A stretch of DNA of 64,000 bases from Dicaeum eximium (Eukaryota; Chordata; Aves; Passeriformes; Dicaeidae), in the NCBI GenBank assembly GCA_013396995.1, contig VWZP01008549.1, forward strand, positions 356,973 through 420,972. The letters are read 5' to 3'. The notes under the pieces are model-generated. The model saw only the letters and a list, made by a program, of their open reading frames with translations. It was not told the origin of the DNA and did not search any database. The position numbers and the translations under genes were made by a program. Positions 50,009 to 61,800 of this stretch are shown in pieces (within the stretch, counting starts at the first letter, position 1; each line of letters starts with the position of its first letter).

Positions 50009-50527
50009 AATTGCTATTAGAAAAGTCTGGGGCTATCTGGGGTGCGGCGAGAGACTTCCGGAGACAGGGAAGCTCTTTGGACACATGGTTTATTGCTCGT
50101 GGGGACAGCCAACCTGACCAGCTCTGGCTGAAGCGTGGTCCTCAGAGAGCGAACTTCCTGTTACAATCCCATTTATTCCCTTCTATGCTGAATACTCAAG
50201 TTAACAGCAACCAACCGGTACAGGGTACAAAACCTACAAAATTTACATGCAGCCTATGGGAACTATTATATTAGCATACTAAAAACCTGGCAAACTCACC
50301 TTTTTTTCCTATCACCTGGCCGGGCCCAACCCCTTATCCCTTTGTCTGGGGAGCTGTATTGTTTTTGTCATCAGGGGCCCGGCCTTCAGATAACCTAATC
50401 ACTGTCTTCCTGCTTCACATTTTATAGCTCAAGTTTTGCTTTCAGCTCTATTTCTTCATTCTTAAAATCTTTCACTAGTAAACCATCTCTACAAAGCCTT
50501 TCTTCATCACCCTTCCCAACAAATTGC
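50009..50527 (-). mobile_element. Solo LTR of an endogenous retrovirus, with 6-bp target duplication
   Basis: The direct repeat AATTGC flanks the element (50009-50014 and 50522-50527). The LTR itself is 50015-50521, 507 bp. On the minus strand it begins TGTTGGGAAGG and ends TTTTCTAATA, an imperfect TG...TA inverted terminus. A minus-strand AATAAA signal lies at 50089-50094, about 75 bases before the 3' end, as expected for a U3-R-U5 layout. A 6-bp duplication is typical of ERVK-like (class II) elements. No gag, pol or env sequence adjoins it, so it is a recombined solo LTR. The family is not identified. Confidence 0.8.
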
Positions 50528-52150
50528 TGTTCATCATTTTGGAGAAACTATGTTCAAATATATCTTTGATTATTCATCTTCCACAGATTTGTGCCTAGGC
50601 GACTTAAAAGTGACAACAAAATTACACAATAAAAAAAAAATCCATTTGCACACGAGCATTTTCAGTTCTTAAAAGTGAAGGAAGGAAAGAAGAAGGAAAG
50701 TCTTTTTCCTGATCCTTTTCCTGACTTCAGCTCTTCAATTCCTGCTTCAAACCCTCCATTTCTGCTCCTCTACTCCCCTAGTTTGGTTAAGGAAAAGATG
50801 CCCTTTCTCTCGGTGAAAGCCAAGGAAAGCTCAGTAGCATTCATAACAATTTTGTAGTCCAACTGTTTTCCTCTGTGTGCAGTATAGTACTTATTTTTCT
50901 TTATTCTATTTAAAAATTTTGTTGTCAATTTTTAAAGTGTTTTTACTGAATCTTCAATGTTCTTTACATCAAAATGTTGGTGTTCCTTTTTCAAGCTTTT
51001 AGAAAAACACATCCAAGGGGACCAAAATGTATAGTTTGTTTCTTCAGAATGCTGCTATATTGTGATAAGAGTATCATTCTGACTAAGGTTTGATTTCTAA
51101 TCTCATTTGTTTGGCTGCACAAACTTTTATGTCATATAAATATCACAGAGGATTATTTGCCTCAGTGCGGGGAAATTTTTTTTTTCTGAAAAAGCTTGAT
51201 TTTTTTCAGAAACTCCTTGAGCAAGTCGGTTTGGAAATTGTTGTATTTATGTAATCTCAGCAATCCATTTATGGATTCTGGTTCAGTTGCTTTATCATGG
51301 GATGCCTCAAGCAATATGTGGTTGGAGCCTGGAGCAGGAGTGATAGATGACCATTAGCCCTGACGGTGCCCACCGAAGTGGGAACTACTGGTGCTGTAGT
51401 CTTAGGAAAAGTGTTCAGCCAAATTACTCTGCAGGGAAAGCAGTGGGAACATTCATTATTTTTCCAGAAGCAGAACAAAGTAAGTTTATAAATAAGACCC
51501 TGGGGAACTTGCTGAACTCCAGGAAGCTAGGCTGACTTCTTCAGGAAAGCAGTTTGCTTTGCATGACTGTCTGTCCTAGAAGGCAGGAAATGTCCCATAT
51601 GGGTGATGGGGCAACATGATGTGATTCAGTAGAGTCATATGGGGGAAAAAATGATCCCATGTTCCTGTCAGGTGTCTTGTTTCAGTATACTTTAGGAAAG
51701 GGAAGCAGAGAAATACAAGTCTAAGTAAGGTAAAACAGACTGTGTTAGCTCTGAGCTATAAATTCAGTGTGTCTATAAGAATATAGTTGAGAGAGAATGT
51801 GATTTATCTAGCATGTTGTTTTTGGTATCTTTGCTTTTCCAGATCACTTTCTTTGCATTTCCATATCAGATTCTTTCCTTGGAGAATCAAAAGATGGGAG
51901 GGCTATCCAAAATGCATGTCACACGGTTCAGGTAGAGAGCAAGGACTGCATAGTACAGGCTGCTTGGGAACACCCTGGCTGGATGTGTTGGGACCTGGAA
52001 AAAGTCATCTGGGAAGCTATGCAAACTTTTTAAAATGTATGAAAATATAGTGGTCAAGCCATATCAATTCTCTTATGAAAAAAAAACCAAACAGAATTTT
52101 ACTGCCAATTGTGTTTCAAATTATATAGACTGGGAATCTGTGCTCTTATT
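50528..52150 (+). other. ENOX1: Probable ENOX1 intron 1, between solo LTR and CR1
   Basis: AT-rich unique-looking sequence. No exon or repeat was recognised beyond short A and T runs. Confidence 0.5.
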
Positions 52151-54598
52151 AATCATGGAATAGCAGGGGAACATAAGGATCATCTGGTCCAACCAACCTT
52201 TTATGGCAAAAGCACATTCGAAACAAGATAGCCCAGCACCCTGTCCAGCCAAATTTTAGAAGTGTCTAATGTAGGGAAATCCACCACTTCACTGAAGGAA
52301 TTATTCCTGTGTATGGTTGTTTTTGTTGTGAAAAACATTCTTCTTCTGTCATATTGTAATCTCCCCAGGAGTAACTCATTACTCCTTGTCTTTTCAACGT
52401 TGCTCATTGTAAAAGGGATCTCCATCACCTTTGTAACAACCCTTTAAATACTGGAGCATGGTGAAAAAAGGTCTCCCCTAAGCCTTCTTTCCTCAAGGCT
52501 GAACAAAGCCTCCAGAAAGGCTGAGAGAACTGCCTTTCTTCTTGTGCCAGGCTTCCCAGTCCTTTCATCACCTTTGTGGCCCATCTCTGGGCCCTCTCCA
52601 TCCTGTCCACATCTATTTTGCTTAGTGAGGACCAAAACTGAGCACAGTATCCCAGGTGTGGCCTGACAAATGCTGAGTAGGTTGGGACAATGCCTTCTTT
52701 ATCTCTTCTGGGGATTGTTGTAGGCACACAGCTTGTGGTAATTGGGAGTGGGGCTGTGGCTGAACCTCATCCCTGGGCTCACTGGGCTATGGCTGTGTGA
52801 GACAGTGACTGGTACTGAAGGTAATGGGACATGGAGTGCTGAGGGGCACTGACCAACCACAGAAGGGTAGAGATGACACACAGGTGGAATGCATGTGAGA
52901 TCAAGGGTTTAAAAGGTTGTACTGAGGAACAATAAAGAACAGATGGCTGAAGCCTTCTTCAGTGTGGGTTGTGGCTCTAATGCCCTTCTGCTGTAGGGGA
53001 TGCCCTTGATGATGCATGGTGTTGGCTTCTTTTGCCACAGCAGCTGTATGCTGTTCACTTCTATTGAGCTGGTTGTCCACCAGAACTCCCAGCTCCCTTT
53101 CCACATAGCTGCTCCCCAGCTGGGGAGATCCCAGCCTGTGCTGCACTGCTGGATTATACTTCCACTGGTACAAGTTTGTACATTTGTCTTTGGTGAACTT
53201 CATAAGGTTCTTGTTAGCTTACTCTTACAGCCTGTGCAGGTCTTCCCATGGAATGCTCTCCCTTACAAAGTGTGCACTTCCCTTCACTTTGATATCTTCG
53301 GCAAATTTCATCCAGGTGCACTTGATCCCATTATCAGATCACCTTTGAGGACATTAAGCAGCATTAGGCCCAGTATTGATCCCTGGGAGATCCCACAGGT
53401 TGCCACCTTGTAAAGGAGTCTTTACCATAACCCTCCGAGTGCTGGTGGTCAGCCAGGTTCCCACCCACCACATGGACCACTTGTCTAGACCTCAATGCAT
53501 CAGCTTCTCAAGGAGGAAGCCATGGGAAACTGTACTGATAGTCTTGGAGAAATCCAGGTAGACAATATCCATTGCTTAACCCGAGCAGGTTCCTTTGTCA
53601 GAGAATGCATTTAAGTTTGTCAAACATGTATTGCCCTTGGTGAATCCATGCTGACCTTTCCCAATTATGTGCTTTATCTGACTTATCATAGCCCCAGGAA
53701 GATTTGTTCCATAACTTTCCAAGGGAATTAATTACTACTGATGAGCCTTTAATTTTCTGGATACTCCTTTAAGTCCTTCTCAAAGATGGGAGTGACATTA
53801 CCCTTCTTCCAGTCTTCTGGGATGTCTCGCATTCTGCTTGATTTCTTAAAAATTATGGAGAACAGCTTCCCAATGACATCAGCCAGCTCTCTTAACAACC
53901 TCAGGAGAATATTGCCAGGGCCCATGGATTTGTTGCATCAAGCTTGAGTTTACAAACCAGCTCTTCCATCACTGGTAATGTTTGCATTGTGTGCAAACAC
54001 ACTGCTCTGTGTTTGCATTAACCCGGCTTTTTGTTTCCAAGACTTGGGGCCCAACACTGTTAGTGATGGCAGAGGTGAAGAAAGAGTTGAGAACTTCCCA
54101 GGTAACTTTTAACTGTATGCCTTGTCACGGTTGTTAGTGACTAATTCATCTTTCCTGTTTAACAGCAGGTCAATGTTTTAGTTTTCTACCTGCCTTTTGT
54201 TTATATATCTGAAGAACTCTTTCTTGTAGTTTTTGAATCTTGGGCCTATTTCCATTTGAATTGAACTGGTTTTTTTTAATTTACATCTTTGACACCATTT
54301 CTGTAACCACAGCAGATTCCTAACATGGCCCTGTAGTTCTCAACTGTCCATTTGTCTATCTCTGCTGTGCTTCTCTTGGTTTTGAGCAGGCTCAGAAGCT
54401 CACAGTTAAGCCAAAGGGATCTCTTTGTCCAGCTGCTTCTCTTACCTTTAAAGGGGGTGGGTTGTTTGTGCTTTGAGGAGAGTGTTCTTGAAAAACTCTC
54501 AGCACTCACTAGCTCCTTCATGCTCCATGAAAGCTTTCAATGGAATCCCTCCCAAACATTGCCTAGTTCTGAATACCTGCTTCACCAAGAATTTGTAT
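52151..54598 (-). mobile_element. CR1 LINE, about 2.2 kb, - strand, interrupted by an LTR
   Basis: The CR1 3' end is at 52151 (AATCATGGAATAGCAGG on the + strand) and the 5' truncation near 54598. The 3' UTR segment reads CCCAGCACCCTGTCCAGCC, AATCCACCACTTC, TCTCCCCAGGAG and AAGGTCTCCCCTAAGCC. Upstream lies broken ORF2. The minus strand contains a reverse-transcriptase-like LMKFTKDKCTNL...RELGVLVDNQLN region, and at about 53296-53310 a degraded FAED in place of the usual FADD catalytic motif, with several stops. The body resembles the CR1-Y/X type. The element is inactive. Its two parts are 52151-52715 and 52996-54598, separated by the solo LTR. Confidence 0.88.
52710..53001 (+). mobile_element. 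Solo LTR nested inside the CR1, with 6-bp target duplication
   Basis: The direct repeat GGGGAT flanks the insert (52710-52715 and 52996-53001). The LTR is 52716-52995, 280 bp, beginning TGTTGTAGGC and ending CTTCTGCTGTA. A TATA-like TTTAAAAGG lies at about 52908-52916 and AATAAA at 52931-52936, both in the + orientation. The CR1 sequence resumes correctly on each side. The short U3 with adjacent TATA and poly(A) signals and the 6-bp duplication suggest a class II (ERVK-like) solo LTR. The family is not identified. Confidence 0.75.
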
Positions 54599-57500
54599 AA
54601 ATACTTTGTTAACCAAAGCTATTGTAATCAAAAAGCAGACAGAAGTAGAGCTGTATTTGTCAGATGCTAAATATAAATCTGAAAGGAATGGTTTTACAGA
54701 CTCTGTTAGTTCCTGCTGTGGCTCAGAGATCTGGAATCCTTTTCAAGTGTACATTTGCCAGCAGCCAGGGCTTCCATAGTGTAAACCCCATCAATCATCT
54801 GCTTGTATTTCTGCAGCACACAGCACAACCAACAGGGCATGAAAATCTAGACTGTCATTTCTTGGAACTAGGAGAGGTAGCAAGGGAGGCACTGTATTTA
54901 TTGAGAACCTCTGTGTGTGAGGATGTCATCACAGCCTTCTTGTTTTTCTCCATTGTTTTGGTTTTTTTTTATCTGTCATATGCATCAGCCTCTTAAGATG
55001 TCTACTAAACTACATGACCAAAACTGTTATGTGTCCTAGATACTCTTGATGTCTTTGATCTTGCTGAGAAAATGAGGAGTTAGTTTGCATCTTGAGAAAA
55101 AGTAGCCTGAATTCATCCCAGGTAACTTTAAAAATAAGTGTTTAACAAGGCCATCTATTCTAGAAACATATATCACCCAGCTTTGCTTTGTGTGAAGAGA
55201 GGCAGATACCTTTATAGGTCTGTGGGTGTAGACTTGGGTCTTAGCATGGCTGACATGTTCTAAAGATGTCTCTGCATTGCCCAGACAAAGAGTCTAGGAT
55301 GGTTGCATATTCAGCTCAGGTCCTTCAGCTGGAAACAGCATGCAGGTGGAATCTCTGCTACTGTGGGAGTGGTGGACAGCAGCTTTTCTATAGCCTCTCT
55401 TCACCAGCGATATACAGTTGGCAATAATTTAGAAAAACATGGACTACCTATACAACTGAGGTGGCTTATGATTGACCTTCAGCTGTGTTGACACAGGAAC
55501 AGGTGGAAGTCAAGAAGAAATGCTGACCATCCAGCACGTCTTTCAAGTAGAAGCAAGAAAGGAAAGGAAAGGTAGTTGCAACACCTAATTCAGGCATTCT
55601 GAGGATCTCTGAGGATACAGAGCACCAAAGACAGCTGAGGCCTGATCAATGAAGTAACAACTTCCCTATAAACTTGCTAGAAAACTTGGAGAGTGCCTTT
55701 GAGGGCTGAAGAATGGTATTATGTTAATGTGCTTTAGGTCTGCTTATCTCCATGGGAAGACATGATGATTCTGTTTTGAGGAAGAATAGGTAAAGACATG
55801 TTTCTGATACCTTTCAATCCAAACAAGTCACTTACCTTTTGAATGAACTCAAAAGTACCCTTTTGAGGGGAATATATGAAATAAAAAGGGGTGCCTTTTC
55901 TGGGTGTACAGTTAAGAATTTGGGTGTGGCTATAATAAGTATTATTGATATATTTCATATTGTGTTGAGTTAGGATTTTTTTAAAAGAAGCTCCTTAGCA
56001 ACTTTATTATAAGTTAAGCAAATTACACTTTCTATCGTCTAAGTACTAATATTTTATTGAAGAACATTATTCACTAACTGTAATGCTCTGGCAGTACTCA
56101 TATACGATTAACAATTAATTCTTATAATCATTGCATAAAACACAGAATAGGCATTGCTTTAATCCCTGAAGTTCCCTGAACATAATGCCATAGGTGTGTG
56201 ACCAGAGCACATACTTTCCATGCTGCTTGCCTATTTTGCTATTCATCCTAAGTAATATCCCATACGGAAAGTAGAAGTTGTGTAAATGCAAGTTAGTGAT
56301 ATTTGTAGGGCCCAGTGTCCCTGAGACAGATTCCAAGCAGCTTGCGCTCCCAGGTTCAGACTCTATCTGAATTTTGAGAGAGCTTTTTCCAGTTTTCCCC
56401 TCCCATAAATCTTTTTTGTTAAGATATTCTTTTTCAGTGTGTGTGGCTTTTAATTTTTTAGTCATTCACAGATGGCAGAAGGATGCCTGGCTGTGGTCAG
56501 TATCCCTGGATGCTGACACGCTGCATTTCCATGTTGTTTCGGCATCAAGGGGAGTTGAGTGCAGTCAAGGGGGCTGTGTTTTGTGGAGGGCCTTTTCTAT
56601 TACAGGAATGGTATGAGTGAAAACTAGCATTATGCTGTCTAAATTCCACACTAAAGTAAAAGGACTATGCATTAGTTGTGTTCTAGCTAGCTCACTGTCT
56701 TTTGAATACCTTTATTAGGTCAGAAAACTTTAACATGTGCTTACATGCAGTCTGTGTTCTGAGCCCTGCACATCTATTATATGCCATGGAGGCTTTAAAA
56801 GTGTAGCTTAGCTCCCAGCATCATTCTTCAAATTACAGTAACTTACTTCTTGGCTGAGAGCACTTTTGAGAACTAATCTGTAATGTGTTTACTTTGGCTG
56901 GAGGAATTGAAATGCTTTAAAAGAAAAAGAAAACCTAAAAGCTCCCCAAATGTTCCTGCAGCTTTGCTTTCTCCTCTTATTATGCTAATCTGATTGTTTT
57001 TAATGTGAGGACTTCTTTTGCCCTGGGTCTTATATACTCTGCAGTGTTGTAAAAAGTATACCACTTTACAGCTAAGTAATGTTGACTTGTAAGTTAGAAA
57101 ATCTGAGGTTTTCATTTGGAATACTGCACTGTGTAGGGATATGTCCATTTTTTCTGTTACTCTCCTGAAATATAAGAAGTCACCACATTTAACATCTATG
57201 AGGTCTTTACCAGGATGTCTAACTAAGAGGCTGCCAAAGTGAGCTTAAGAAGAACAAAAACCATCTACTTCAATATTAAATTTTTTAGCCTTTGGAAAAA
57301 TAGTTTATTATATGCCTTGGTTATTGTCATCATTTAGATAATGGGAAAATTAATGTACTATTAGAGTTAATTGCCCTGTCTATACAAAGGGACAAAGAGA
57401 TTCTGAAGTGCTGGTGAGAGTTTCTTCAGTATTTGGGAAGTTTTGTTTCTTTATTCTCTGATAGTTAAGTTCACACCTGTGTGTAGTGTAACCATGGAGA

Positions 57501-57720
57501 CCATTCTTGCCTTTTTTGTGGACTTCTCTTAGAAAAGACTAGGCTAATGTTCACACTAATTCCAGGGGTAATGCAAAACTCTCTTTAAATGTCCTAGTAC
57601 AATTCTTGTAAGGGTACCTAGAATCTTGTATTTCTTTCTGCTCCCCCTCCTTCAGAGAAATCCCAGTGGGTAATAATTTGCGTTCAGGCTTTGTGGTGAA
57701 TGGTTCAGGTAAGTAGGCTC
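54599..57720 (+). other. ENOX1: Probable ENOX1 intron 1, after CR1
   Basis: Unique-looking AT-rich DNA. Open frames up to 116 codons lack recognisable features. Confidence 0.5.
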
Positions 57721-57945
57721 CTTTCCACGGCCACGTGCAGTTAATATAGAGACAAAAGTGGTGAAGGAGAGTGCAGCTTGGGACTCATTGATGTCGCGGT
57801 GCTGATGATATGCAGGCGTGCTGCCCTTGTGCTGGACCCAGCTGCTAATTTCCTAATGTTTGGCTGGAGCCTGGGCTCGGATAAAAGGGAGCTGGCTGTG
57901 GCTTGGGCCAGATAATTTGGAGATGCTAATGGCTCATTTGTTAAA
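57721..57945. promoter_or_regulatory. GC-rich candidate enhancer with E-box and GATA/homeobox motifs
   Basis: Contains CACGTG (57732-57737), GATGTCGCGGTGC, AGATAA and CTAATGGCTCATT motifs within about 200 bases of raised GC content. It is not a repeat I recognise. The activity is inferred only from motif density. Confidence 0.25.
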
Positions 57946-58448
57946 ATGAGTAGAGGGCTTGGCAGAGGGAGAGGGAGTTTCTTTCTGCCTCACCTCACCA
58001 TTTCCCTCTGCTTTCCACCTCGAGGGTGTTTATTTTGTGGGTGCTCCTTGGAGTGCTCATGGACACGGGCGTCCCAGGTTTGCTCACAAGGGGAGCAGTT
58101 GCTGTTCTGTACTGTGCACATCATCGCTGGGGCCTGGTTTCAGGAGGAAAAGGAATGTACAGCAGAAGTGCACCATTTTGTTCCATTTCTTCCGCGTTTA
58201 TTCCTCAAACCAGTGCTGCGGACTTTGTCCCTCTCCTGCTGCTGCCCATCCCTTGCATCCCTCAGGAAGAGTGCAGCTCCAAGCAGTGAGCACAGCTGAG
58301 CTCAGCAAAATGCCGCAGCACCGGTGCTGGAAGCGGGTGGGGGGACAAAGCAATGGCAAACCAAGTCAAAAGGGGCTGAGCCCAAACCAAGCCCCAGCCA
58401 AATCCAGCATAGCCAAGTGGAGTGGTCCAGAGTGAGTGACACTACATG

Positions 58449-58536
58449 GAGTCAAACCAGCGGAGCAGTCTGGAACAGGACAACACTGTGTGTAGTCAAA
58501 CCAGAGGAATGGAGCAGTCCAAAAGCAGGATGCGTG
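58449..58536. repeat. Imperfect 45-bp tandem duplication
   Basis: AGTCAAACCAGCGGAGCAG at 58450 recurs about 45 bases later as AGTCAAACCAGAGGAATGG followed by AGCAGTCC. Both copies end in a purine-rich AGCAGG or AACAGG. Confidence 0.65.
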
Positions 58537-58559
58537 GTGCCATGGGGACGATCTGGCTT

Positions 58560-58892
58560 TTTGGGGGTTTGTCCTCATTGTTTCTCATTGGCTCAAGCTT
58601 GGGGAAGGGGAGTGCTACCTACGGAGAGCATCCCCCATCTTGTGTTTGTCCCAGCGGCCACACAGAGCTGAGCTGGGGTGTGGTGAGCACCTTTTCTGTG
58701 TAAAGCACCTTCTCTTTTGGATACTTCTGTTGTTAATATTGATCCTGTCACTGCGTTTCTTACTCCATTGCCGTTTGCTTTCGGTAACTCATTTCAACCT
58801 ATAGTCTCTGTCCATCTCTCACCAGAGTGCAGCTGAGAGAAGGGGAAAAGCTTATCTGGAGTTTAATTTCCATCTGGTTTTAAACCACTACA
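58560..58892 (+). mobile_element. Probable ERVL-like LTR, 3' portion
   Basis: GCTGGGGTGTGGTGAGCAC, a run of T/C-rich sequence with GTTGTTAATATTGATCC, and a terminal GGTTTTAAACCACTACA match the general form of the 3' part of avian ERVL LTRs, which end in TTAAACCACGACA. The 5' boundary was not found and no target duplication could be confirmed. GC-rich DNA from about 57.95 kb may belong to the same element. Confidence 0.4.
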
Positions 58893-61800
58893 ACTGGTCA
58901 CAAATGCACATTTCTATCTTTCTTCTTTGTGATTACAAGTGTTTCTTGTGAAGATGAGTCTTCCTATCATACATATTTCCATTTGGAAAACGGAGTTCTG
59001 GCTCGTTGCAGCGGCTTACCCATGAGCATATCTTTGCAAGCCACTTGAGGGAGAGGAAGAAATGTCAGCTGTTTCAGGCCGTTGACTGCCAGTTACTGAT
59101 TTGGGCTGGCTGGCATGAACACATTTATGCCTGTGGTTAAAAGCTCTGGATTTCGTTTCTCAGTTGGCTTGGATTCAAGGAGCTTTACACAGAAAAGTTT
59201 GGCATTACTTGAGATTTATGGCTGGAGTTCAGATAGATTCTTGTGTGCATCCACAGGAGATGAAGACTGTTGGTACGTACATCTTTGGCACATTAGCCCA
59301 GACAGTGTGTTCACGAGCTCTCCTTCAGGGCCATGATCCCTGCTCCCTGTGAAGAAGCTGTCACACACCAACCATGCTTCCTCACTGAGAGATCAGTTGA
59401 AGAAAGAAGTGAAATTTCCACTTAAGAGATTGTGGCTTCTGTTTTGGCAAGTAAGTACCTTGTGTTGCTTCTTAAAGAGGGAAGCTTTGCAAGATTTTCT
59501 GTCTTGTCTTCAGTAGCAGTGCCCCAGTTCAACACCTTGAGGTTAGGTATTTTAAGCTGTTGTATCTGTGTGATCAGCACTGGGTTTAGTGATGTGTGGA
59601 GATGGTTTCTTACAGGACAGTCAGATCCAAATTCTCTACTAGTTACAGAAGAATTTTTCAGTATGAAACACAAAGGTGGTTTATATATATAAATTATATA
59701 ATACATATATTTTTAGTCACTCCATATCCACTAGCTCAAATTTGAGGACATATGGCTGCATGATTTCCAAGCTGTAGCTTCCATTGTTAGCCATAAGTAG
59801 GAGACATTATGGAAGTGACAGTGGAATGGATTGCTGTGGTCAGGTTGGCATTTGGGTGGAGCAGATGAAATTCTGCCAGGTAATAATGGAGGAAAGCCAT
59901 CACTGGTCACTTTTTACAAGTGAGATGTCCAAGGTAGAGGTGTGAATTTGAATGTGCACCAGGAGGCATGGGATCTAATTTAAAGTGCCACAGACTTAGC
60001 TAAAACATTCCAGTTGGCAGCTTTGGCCACCTTGGATTCGACCCAGAATGAACACTTCTGAATACTAGAAAATAAACATGAACTGGACCTTGAAGTAGGC
60101 TTTCATGTTTGTGTACCAGGTATACTTACATAGGTTTGTGTTGTTTCAGTAGAAGACTATTTGATACTCAATTTATATTTCAAAAGATTCTCTAGCTAAC
60201 TGCAATTAGAATATTATAACTTTAAAGAAGCTTCTCTTGTAACAAAAGCTGTGCTGTGTGATAAACATGAGTTTGGTCACTTGGTAAAAATGCTTTGATA
60301 CAATTCCTTTAGCTGGCAATTGTACAAGATATTTTTTTAATTTACAATGTATGTTCATCATAAAGGGATCAAAATAATTGATCTGTACTTGAAACTTGGA
60401 ACTGTAATTGAAATAGCTTTGTTTCCAGGGCAATTCTTTCCTCAATTATTTTTATCTGTTCTCTACTTCATATACCCTCAATTGAACTGTTTTATTTTTA
60501 TCATTTTTATCACTTTTTAGTGGTGGATTCGTTCCTGTTGGAGTTTGGGCTTTTTCATTTCATTTAGCAATTTTTCTGGGAAGTTAGAATGTTACATAAA
60601 TGCAGAAAAGATGTGCTGTACATTAATTTTGATTATCTTGAAATCACTACAGAGTTTAGATCTATAAACACATGTACAGATACTTTAAGCACAGTAGCAA
60701 TCCTGCTAAACTTGATGAGTCTTTTTTCAAAGTTAGAGGAATAGGAATTTCTAAGCAGTAAGTGCACAGACCTTCACTTGCCTCTGAAATTCATTTTTCC
60801 AGAGTGTGGCTTGCTAATAGTAGGGGTGTATTTTTTTTTTTTAAACAGACTAATAGGAGAAACTTTAGAGGGAAGCAAGGTCTTCTGGTGGCATGAAGGT
60901 GACAGTTTGAAAGATGCTAGGTGGGGTCCATTTTTCAGCTAATGCCCCTTTTATCCACAGCTGACAGCGGCAGCAGAGCAACAAAATCTTGCTGCTTGAA
61001 CTTCATGGTTCATCCGTAGTGATCTGCTTTTTTTTGGTTAGTAAACCACACTACCTAATAAGATGTTTTAATATATGATAATATATTTTAATAGCTATCT
61101 GGTGTAACTATTAAATTATAATATTGCCTGTTAAACTCTGTTAGTAATTGCTGAGAATTTTCTTCCAAAAAGGTGATTCCCCACCCCCATCTCTTTTTGC
61201 CCCTAGGGAAGCTTTATTAATTTCAACAGAGACTTGCTGGTGATGGTTTTTTTTTTCCTTTTTACAAACATTTGGATGTTGGAGTGCCTTTTAGTAGGAT
61301 CTTTAGGTGTTTCTGGAAGCAAAACATTAAAAAATAAAGACAAATTGGGTTGTTCAGGAAGAAAGGAGAAAAAACAAAATAGGGACATTGGAAATAAAGA
61401 TGACAACCGAATAGAGCCCCAGGAATAAAAATATCCATGTGGGAGATGGGGGGAGAGGGGAAGGCCATGATGAAGAAGGAAGCAAAAGAAAAAACAACAA
61501 AAAAAGCAAACTGCTGTGCTTTGCCCAGGATATACAACGAGCCCTAGGTACTTTCTGCAAAAGCAACACTTCCTACATATTGTGATGGGAATGTGGGCAT
61601 TTATCTTCTTTTGGATGAACTTTTCTCACAATTGAAAATGTTTGCCAAGGTTTTTTTTTCTTTTCTACAGTTCCTCCACTCAGGAATTCCACGTTCATGC
61701 AGGGGAAGATGTATTTCTTGAAAAGGGTCTTTCACCAGAGAGATGCAAATGGTGCACTTGGAACTGCATAGTTGTAGAATCACATTACCCATCTTGAGAA

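Noticed and set aside
52425..53413. Several 60-137 codon frames on both strands
   Set aside because: Fragments of decayed CR1 reverse transcriptase or its antisense, partly crossing the inserted LTR. Not functional genes.
53979..53999. Perfect 8-bp inverted repeat TGTTTGCA/TGCAAACA
   Set aside because: It lies inside the decayed CR1 body and is short enough to be a chance product of the element's sequence.
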